Below, piece by piece: positions 22,033 to 29,594 of a DNA stretch of 29,594 nt (the first letter of the stretch is position 1; every line of letters starts with the position of its first letter). The notes beneath the pieces were generated by a model. The model saw nothing but the letters and a program-made list of their open reading frames with translations, searched no databases and was not told the DNA's origin. Both the position numbers and the translations under genes were made by a program. The DNA lies in assembly GCA_905250885.1 (NCBI GenBank), contig CAJNOQ010001504.1:1282-30875 (forward strand). The letters are read 5' to 3'. The DNA comes from Didymodactylos carnosus (lineage: Eukaryota > Rotifera > Eurotatoria > Philodinida > Philodinidae).

Positions 22033-22467
22033 AATTTTCTAAGTATGAATGATGTATATTTAACATTTCAATTACTGAATGATGTACAATATCGAGATAT
22101 TTTCACAACGTCTTTAGACATTTTCTAATTATCGATAAAATAAAGTTAAAATACAAAAACAACGAAAATCATTGGATATATATATGTATGTCTTTCCGAC
22201 TGTTACTGTTTAACGATTATATTATATTATAACAAATAATTTCTAGAGAATAGCATTTGAATAAGAGAGAAGAGATAACAAAAATAAAAAATATAAAACG
22301 AAGAAGCGACGCTTATTTTTCCTAGTTTTGCTTGTATTTTTTATTCCTATTCCTATTGTGTGTCGTTTTGCATCAAAGAATCGTATATATATATATATCC
22401 ATGCATACATATAGAGAGTTTGATAGACAGTCTCTTTTTTTCTTGAAAAAAAAGAAAGAAAATTTGT

Positions 22468-22503
22468 TTATAACAATTCATCATCATCAGATGTTGACAC
22501 AGG
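22468..22503 (-). other. Orphan terminal-exon-like piece (PVSTSDDDELL, stop)
   Basis: A strong 3' splice site (branch-like TTACTAATACG, then GTCATTCAG) is followed by 11 codons, PVSTSDDDELL, and TAA. It reads as a small last exon of a minus-strand transcript, either a poison or terminal exon reached from the ankyrin distal promoter, or the end of a gene starting beyond the window. I recognise no family. It may be chance. Confidence 0.25.
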
Positions 22504-23018
22504 CTGAATGACAATACGTATTAGTAACGTAAAATAAGAGAGACGATGATGATGAAGTCTATTTTTGAATATTAATGTCAATGAGAGAGAAAGAGCGAAA
22601 GAATGAGATATATAAATATAGATACACACACCACGGGAGAAAAACGAAGTATCATGAAATAAGTATTTGACCGAAATATTTATTTTTTTTTTTAAAAGTA
22701 CACTCTCATAATAAATTGTGACTGATGCCATTCATTACTACTAGTTATGAACACTATTTAGTTTTTTTTTTTTCGTTCCCTTGAGCAAAAGGAAAGTACG
22801 CATACGTATTAGTCAAAATGGTATATACATAGACAAATTTTTATCGTTACTTCTTCTTTTCTGTTTCAGTAATGATGATTCCTTCCCTCTTACCCTACAC
22901 ATCATCGACAAATAATTAATCAAATTAAACGATATTCTACTACAATCATTTTTTTAGCTTACAGTACAGAAACGAAAGAGATATATTTAAATTATTCGAT
23001 GATAAACATTGTACACAT

Positions 23019-23054
<36 letters not shown>
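23019..23054. repeat. (GA)n microsatellite
   Basis: GA units with one AA interruption. Confidence 0.95.
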
Positions 23055-25657
23055 AAATGAGCAATGATATGAAATAGTATATGAACATAGAAAGATCAAA
23101 ATGATCAAAATTAATCTCTGTCTTAAATTAGAATAATGATCTGATGATGATCAATTATACATTAATTATATATGAATTCAATTGAAATATTTTTTTTTTT
23201 CTATAAAATTAATTTTTCTCTTACATAAATAAAATAATTCAATAAAACATTCTTGATCATTACATCTCTATCTATCCACTTCAAATTTAGTAAGAACTAA
23301 CTTAAAATCAGACTTCTTTTTATTCTTTTTATTTTTTTTTCACAGAAATTGTTCAATATTGTACATATTTAATTTACTGTTTATACCATCACTTTTTATT
23401 ACGATTCATGAAACTGCAAGTAATATGAAGAAATAATTTGAAATAGATATTCTTTTTTGTTATAGCCACCGGATGTAAAGGAGAAAATTATTTCTAAAAA
23501 AATGTATCATAAGACAGAGCTTAACGGCTATGGCTTTGTAAACACTTTCTTCCTTTTTTTTTAATTTTCTTTCTTTTTTTATTATATTGTAGATGAAAAA
23601 TAATTAACGTATTCAAAAAGAAACGTTCATTTTTCATCCCATTGTCTTTTTGGAGTATCAAATCGAGTATCTAAAAGAGTCTAAATACTTGAAAAGTTTA
23701 TAAATCAAATTATTTTTTTTCTTACGTAAGTTAAATATGTCTCACAGTATGAAAATTTAAATAATATAAAATGTATTTTGATACACGGATTTTTTTAAAA
23801 GACTTTACGTCGTATTGCTGATCGATTGTTCAATTCAATTAAAAATTATTAAACTACAAATATAAAAAAACAAAAAAAACAGAAAATTATTTATTAACTC
23901 CTGAATTAACTCAGAAAATAGATTCTAACATGTGGTGACATCTACTACTACGACTCAGATTGACTTGGAAATCATTAATGACTATTTAATGAATATAAAT
24001 AACTCTTCAATATCATACGAGGATACAAAATATTCGTTTTATCTTTTATAAAACTAAATAAGATTTTGAACTTTTTGAATTTTTTTTTCTTCAGACTATT
24101 ACTAACAATAACTATTATTACTATAATCAGGATCGCAAAAAGAAGCAGAACATTAGGGGGGGGTATAAAAAAAAAATTCTCTTTGAGGTAGTGTCAAATT
24201 AATAAAAAAATTTTTTGTACGAGGAATAATGGATAAAATAACAACAACTTTTTCAGTTATTCGGGAGTGTACGCCCTCTTGTTATTTGCGGCCCTGACTA
24301 TAATTAATGTACAATTACCGGAACACACTTACCATTTGTATAATTAATGTCTCGACGAATAATCTAGTGGTTGATAAAATTAATGGACGAAATTATGGTT
24401 TTTGTTGAAAAAAAAAGTTTTTTGTTCAAAAACGCCTTTTTTGTTTTAATACTTATTAATCGATATATATATATATACTTGGTTTTTTTTTTTGTAATTT
24501 GACACAATGAAAGAGAAGAAATGGTGTATATGGATTTGTAATATGAAACATGAACGGATAAAAATATGAGAAAAAAAAATCAGTTACTACTGGAGAGGAG
24601 GTTAAAGAAAAGACATAAGAATAAAACTAAGAGATATTTTATTTTATTTATAACTATGAACTTCTATTTTTATTTTTTTGTTTTGTTTTTCTACTTTTTT
24701 ATGAACGCGACTAAATCATTTTTCAATAGTAAATTGTAGATATTGTATTAACTAATGTGAACATGGCATTTAGTGACTTTCTTCTTTCTGCTAGCGAAAA
24801 AAATACGTTGAGAAAGCATATTTGTTACTAAAGAGCTCGATTTCTCGATCTCACTACAGTTTAGGGATAGGACATTTTCAGTTTCTAAAGTTCTTGAGAA
24901 CTGGTGAAATGAACTTATTCTCGTTGTAAGAACGGGAACGGGTTACCAAAAATTCACCGGCAAAACTTTGTCTAGTCCACTAAACGTACCATATACCTTT
25001 GATGCATTAAACAAAATCAATGTAACTAACTTGACCGGTTTTATTTTATTTTGAATTCTTGAAAAGAACTGAAACTGAAACTTTCCCACTCCTACTATCA
25101 TTTATTTTTCATTGAGACGAATTTTGATATTTACTTTTCACTCTAAGCATCTTCAATATAAGATTATCAAATAAAACTAGTCGATCAATATAGAAGAAAA
25201 AAGTCTCCATAGTAAATCGAAAATGAATATTAGTAAAAATTTTCTTACTAATCCAAACTTAAATGAAATATATTTTAGAGAACATGGATTAGACATATCG
25301 ACAGTAACAATAATAAAAAATAAATTTGTTCCATCTTTATCTTGTTGAATGACCTTCTGTTTTCAATTTACATACATGTATGTACAGAATACAGAAACAA
25401 AAAACGAAAGAATCTATACACTCACACCTTGATAGTGGTAAATATCGACATAAAAAAATAATTTTTAAATCATAAATAATCAATTTAAATTAGTAGTAGT
25501 CCAAATCTGAATTGTATTCATCCTGTCTATATGAATTAATAGATTTGTCAAGGTAGAACATGTACAAAAATTCAAATACGATTGACATTTAATGTCAAAG
25601 AAAAAGAAAAGAGTTTCATGTTTATTAGTAGGAACATTTTTTTTTTCACCAAAGCTG

Positions 25658-25685
<28 letters not shown>
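25658..25685. repeat. (AC)14 microsatellite
   Basis: Fourteen uninterrupted AC units. Confidence 0.97.
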
Positions 25686-25688
<3 letters not shown>

Positions 25689-26956
25689 TTTACTTTTAAT
25701 TTCAAAAAAAAGAATGTTTTATCATCATATAATCATGAACCATGAGCTATTAAATATTCAGAAATAATTAAGAGTCAATTTTTTTTATTTTAGATTTTAT
25801 AGAAATTAATAAAATATCATTGTTAAATGTTTATTTCTACTAGTAGAACATTAAATTTTCTTAAATTTTATTTTCTGTATCCAAAAGATCAATGAAGTCC
25901 GTTATCTAAAGTAGGTTAAATGTCTTAAAACGATGAAAGATTTTTATTAAAATAATAATGTGCCCAGAAACAAATTTTGTTTTGTTTTCTAAGTACTACT
26001 CAACTAACTCTATTGCAACTAGAAGACAAATAAATTTTGATACACACACACACACATACACACACAATGATATTCTATGTATATACATAAGAAAGATACC
26101 CTTAGAAGAAGAAAAAAGAGTAATATGACAGATACGGATCCAGTACGTGCATATATGTACATATTCTAGTTAAGTGTATTTATGAGCAAAGCGCATCATC
26201 TCTTGTTTTTTTAATAAATAGAATCTTGTATAACAATGTGATAATAACATTTAGAGGACAGTATAAGAGAAGAAAAAGAAAAAAGAAAGAAAAGAAACAA
26301 CCAATATACCATTGAGTGACTCTATAAATGGAAGAATATTACATGAGCAGCCAAGGACTCAATAGAGTATATAACCTATTTATTATTATAATTCAAATCG
26401 GGATAATGTTACTAAATAGTTTAACAAAAACTTAATGTTTATAATACCATTTTTTCAATTTTTTATCAATATAATGCAAGATTATTTTTACTTATATTGA
26501 AGTAGAAATAATGAATTCTTGTTTTTCAATTTCAATCATTTTTAATCAATATTGAATAACCACTATTCTTAAGTAGAATGTATATGTATATATACAATTA
26601 TTCTTCAACAAAGAAGAAAAAGACGTATATACTCCTAATATATAATACAGTAGAAGTAGAATGTATAAACTGGTTGAATAAACACTCTTTAACCATATAA
26701 ACTAAGATCTTAAACTACTCGTCAAGCTAAAAGAATAAAAAATTTATCCTCTATGAATAATCTTAACTAAGACTTGTTTATCATCAATTTTGCCACATTA
26801 CGTCAAGTTAAAAGATAAACAATTCTTCGAATTTATCATTGTTATTCTGTTCAATATATCAGAATATATGAAAGTTTTTCAATCATGCTTATTTTTACGA
26901 AATAAATATATGTTAATCGGAAATTTAACTGTGAATAATACATTTTTATTTCTTAC

Positions 26957-26986
26957 CTCTGTTATGTGTTTTGTTAAACGTGTCAT
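26957..26986 (-). CDS. ank: Candidate distal alternative first exon (MTRLTKHITE)
   Basis: The ATG follows an A-rich leader and opens ten codons, MTRLTKHITE, ending ACAGAG at donor GTAAGA in phase 0. It could join exon 2 directly, or the 117-nt version of the exon at 21922-22038. The donor context (CAGAG/GTAAGA) is one of the best in the 5' region. No other coding sequence surrounds it, and its use would put the gene's 5' end near 27 kb. This is inferred from position and phase only. Confidence 0.35.
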
Positions 26987-29594
26987 TTTTTCAATATAAA
27001 ATTATGTAGCAAAATCATCATCATTATCATCATTTGAGTTAAATTGAAATATAGATAATTTTATCTAGTGAAAATCATTAATACAATGAAACTGAAACAA
27101 CTGAAAAAAAAAAAGTGTCCGATTAGAATAACATAAGCATATGTATTATATTTTATAATGGACAATAGTAATGTATGTATGAATGTGTGTTTATATAAAT
27201 AAAAAATAATAATTCCATTTAATATAGATGATTGATTTTTTTTTTTTTTTTATGACGAAGGTAAAAAAAGAAATATGAAGAAAAAAGCGAAGAAAGTAAT
27301 ATATCCTACATGACACATACCAACACATATACACACACACAAATACAGAACACTCTTCTTTTACACGTTATTTTGTGTTGAACGGTTACTTTGTACACAA
27401 TGTCAACGAATTGTTTATTTACTTTGTCTATGTTTTATTTTTCTTTCTTCTTCTCTGCGCTGGACAGCAACAAAAAGAAAAATGATGTAGAATAACAACA
27501 GTAAAAGGTAATTGTAGAAGAAGATATAGCATTGTCAGAATAATCATCTCTCTCTCTCTCTCTTCATTATAATGTAGATACAATTTGATATATACACGTC
27601 CATCTAACCATTCTACTCCATAAAAAGCATCAAGAGAAAAAAATGCGTAAGCAATGAATATGGCATAGAGAAAAGTAATAATAAACTCGATTAAGATCAT
27701 GTGTCTGTCCTATACATAAAGCAAAGCTTCCGGAACAAAAAAAAAAGAAGAAAACGTCACATAGACCTAGCAACCCACAATTGAGATTCGTTGTCAAAAA
27801 AAAATGATGTCTTATTGTTGTTTCGTTATTTTTTTTCTCCTACCTAATGTAAACACCACATATTGTTTATTTTTAGTTTGTTTTATATCAGTTTAGAAGT
27901 GTTCTTTATCATGTCACTGATAGTGGATATCTGTTTATTTTATAGATTTTCGATTTTTACTAAATGTGTCAAAAAAGCTCAGCTAATTAATTTTCTTTTC
28001 AAAGATCGAATTGATAATTCAATACAAATAAAAAAGTATCCTCCAAACAAAATGAAATTATATACATACCATTTATATTATCAGATAATTGATTATGTCT
28101 ATTTTATAAAATTAAAAATTTAGATATTTTTTGAGAAAATATTGATATAAGAGATTTTTTTTTGGAAAAAAACATATAGCCATAGTGAACGTGAGAGCAT
28201 ATATCAAGAGTCAATAATGACTTTTACTAGATACAGTTATGCACGCTACACATTTTCTTTATAGGTTTGTTTTTCTTTTATCTTTCTTTCTCTCTCTTTC
28301 TCTCTCTCTCTCTCTGTTGATAAAAATTTATTTGTCGTAGAAGAGATCTATCTAATAAATAATAACTAATGCAGAACTAATTAGACATGCAAAACAACAG
28401 GAGTTTGTGTCGATATTTATATATCAAACAATCGATCTTTTTTTCGCTTTTCTGCTACTATATTAAAAAAGAATTTACATCTCTCTTATAGAATTCTATA
28501 AGAAAAAGAAGAAGACCAAGGAAAATGGAGACTTTATTACCAACTTTAAGAAAATAAACTATAACAATAAATAGGCTAAGATCAATCAGATAATCTGATA
28601 AACGATTATTATTTTATTTTATCAAAATCGATTTCTTTGCAAAGAAAACAATTTTTCGCTTTAGTTCAATCAGAGAAGAATAAATGAGCAACTATCACTA
28701 GCCAGAAAAGATTTAAGAGCTTAATGAAACGTTTTACTACTATAAAACAAAAATTGATGTCCAGATACAATAGGCACACACCAACCGATATTTGAGAAAA
28801 AAAAATTGAATGTACCATTATTATATATTGAGAACAAAAATAGATCTATCCACGTGAATAGTCTAGTTTTAAGCGATGAACAGAGAGAATAATCGTCTTA
28901 AAACGTAGATTAATTTCGTTTCAAATATTGACTAAAAGATTCAAACAATAAATCAAGTTTCAAATGGACAAATAATTTGTTAAGTATTATAAATAAAACT
29001 TTTGGAAAATTTGATTTTAGTTTGTAAATAATAGGTGTATCATGAATGCACGCTCACGTATAACATGTTTCGTTCATCCATGTGCAGTATACAAATGGTG
29101 AATGTACAAATCTCTGAATCTCATGATGAGTTCTAAATTTCTAAGTTTTTCTATCAGAAAATCATTTTCAATCACAATAAATAACACTATTGAAATTAGC
29201 TCATCAAACCGTATCCAATAATGGATAAATAAATAAAAAACAATTCAGCAAGAAAAAGATTTGTACATCAAACATTTCCTCGTTGCTTTTTCATTGTAGT
29301 AGACAGTTGAGATATGAAAGTTCACCGAAATTAAAACCATTCGGTTTTAATAAGAAAAAAATATATAATGTTCGAATGACACGCAAGAATTGTTCACTGC
29401 GGCAGAAATTTAAGATGCTGGAAATTCAAAGTTTGAATAAAAAAAATTTTTCCCGCTATTTTTATACATGGTTGGATCAACCTCGTCGAGCCGATTAAGA
29501 AAAGGGTGATTTTAATTTTTTAAGGGAGAAAATTTCAAAATACTAAAATATCCACATTTTTGTTAGAAAACGCTAAAGTTTTAAAAAAACGTAA
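26987..29594. other. Upstream AT-rich region without recognisable gene
   Basis: No coding sequence could be supported. Open frames at 27428-27700 (minus) and 27863-28123 (plus) are hydrophobic or Lys/Ile/Phe-rich translations of AT-rich DNA. A CT microsatellite is at 28281-28315. A 9-bp-stem hairpin (ATTAAAACC-attc-GGTTTTAAT) is at 29330-29351. The last 300 bp are slightly less AT-rich and may be an old repeat. Confidence 0.55.
28281..28315. repeat. (CT)n / (CTTT) microsatellite
   Basis: CTTT units passing into pure CT units. Confidence 0.93.

Larger units (their letters stand above)
22039..26956. other. 5' flank or 5' non-coding introns of ankyrin
   Basis: No conserved coding on either strand. 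It holds microsatellites (GA 23019-23054; AC 25658-25685; CA near 26041-26066), T-rich runs and the orphan exon-like piece at 22468-22503. A very good minus-strand donor, CAAATG/GTAAGT, lies at 24333/24332 and could end a 5' untranslated exon. A plus-strand open frame across the AC repeat is spurious. Confidence 0.6.

Noticed and set aside
27428-27700. 90-residue minus-strand open frame with membrane-like segments
   Set aside because: Its composition is explained by AT-rich DNA plus a GA microsatellite translated as EREREM. There are no splice context or family matches.

Overview
The window is nuclear DNA of an animal. It is very AT-rich, packed with A/T runs and microsatellites, and holds one intron-rich gene read on the minus strand. 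I assembled that gene from GT..AG splice sites, phase continuity and alignment from memory to ankyrin proteins. It encodes a complete canonical ankyrin (ANK1/2/3 and Drosophila Ank/Ank2 family): 24 ANK repeats, two ZU5 domains, a UPA domain, a death domain and a charged tail. The core model has 30 coding exons summing to 4881 nt including the stop (1626 residues). A longer tail and optional microexons give about 1645 to 1675 residues. Most introns are only 53-78 nt. The phylum cannot be fixed from this alone. Base composition and tiny introns would suit a rotifer, but other AT-rich invertebrates are possible.

Layout from high to low coordinates, in the direction of transcription: 29594-22039 holds no conserved coding, but has a possible alternative first exon (26957-26986), an orphan terminal-exon-like piece (22468-22503) and microsatellites. 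The best start exon is 21922-22032. A 9.7-kb intron follows (12204-21921), with a 225-bp perfect direct duplication, a GC-rich inverted repeat and another possible first exon (13703-13741). The ANK repeats lie in 12203-5870. Linker exons lie in 5803-4595, ZU5-N in 3895-3443, ZU5-C in 3371-2846, UPA in 2790-2177, and the death domain with the C-terminus in 1605-869. Positions 1-868 are repeat-derived and 3' flanking DNA.

The gene product links membrane proteins, bound by the ANK repeats, to the spectrin skeleton, bound by ZU5. I see no second gene working with it. I found no sign of a new defence or mobile system. The main interest is isoform control. The few long introns hold small, in-frame, well-flanked candidate cassette exons of 12, 21, 27 and 42 nt. 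One, GGFVNCTTK, sits exactly where vertebrate ANK2 carries its optional MMVNRTTE insert. Other long introns carry hairpin or terminal-inverted-repeat insertions.
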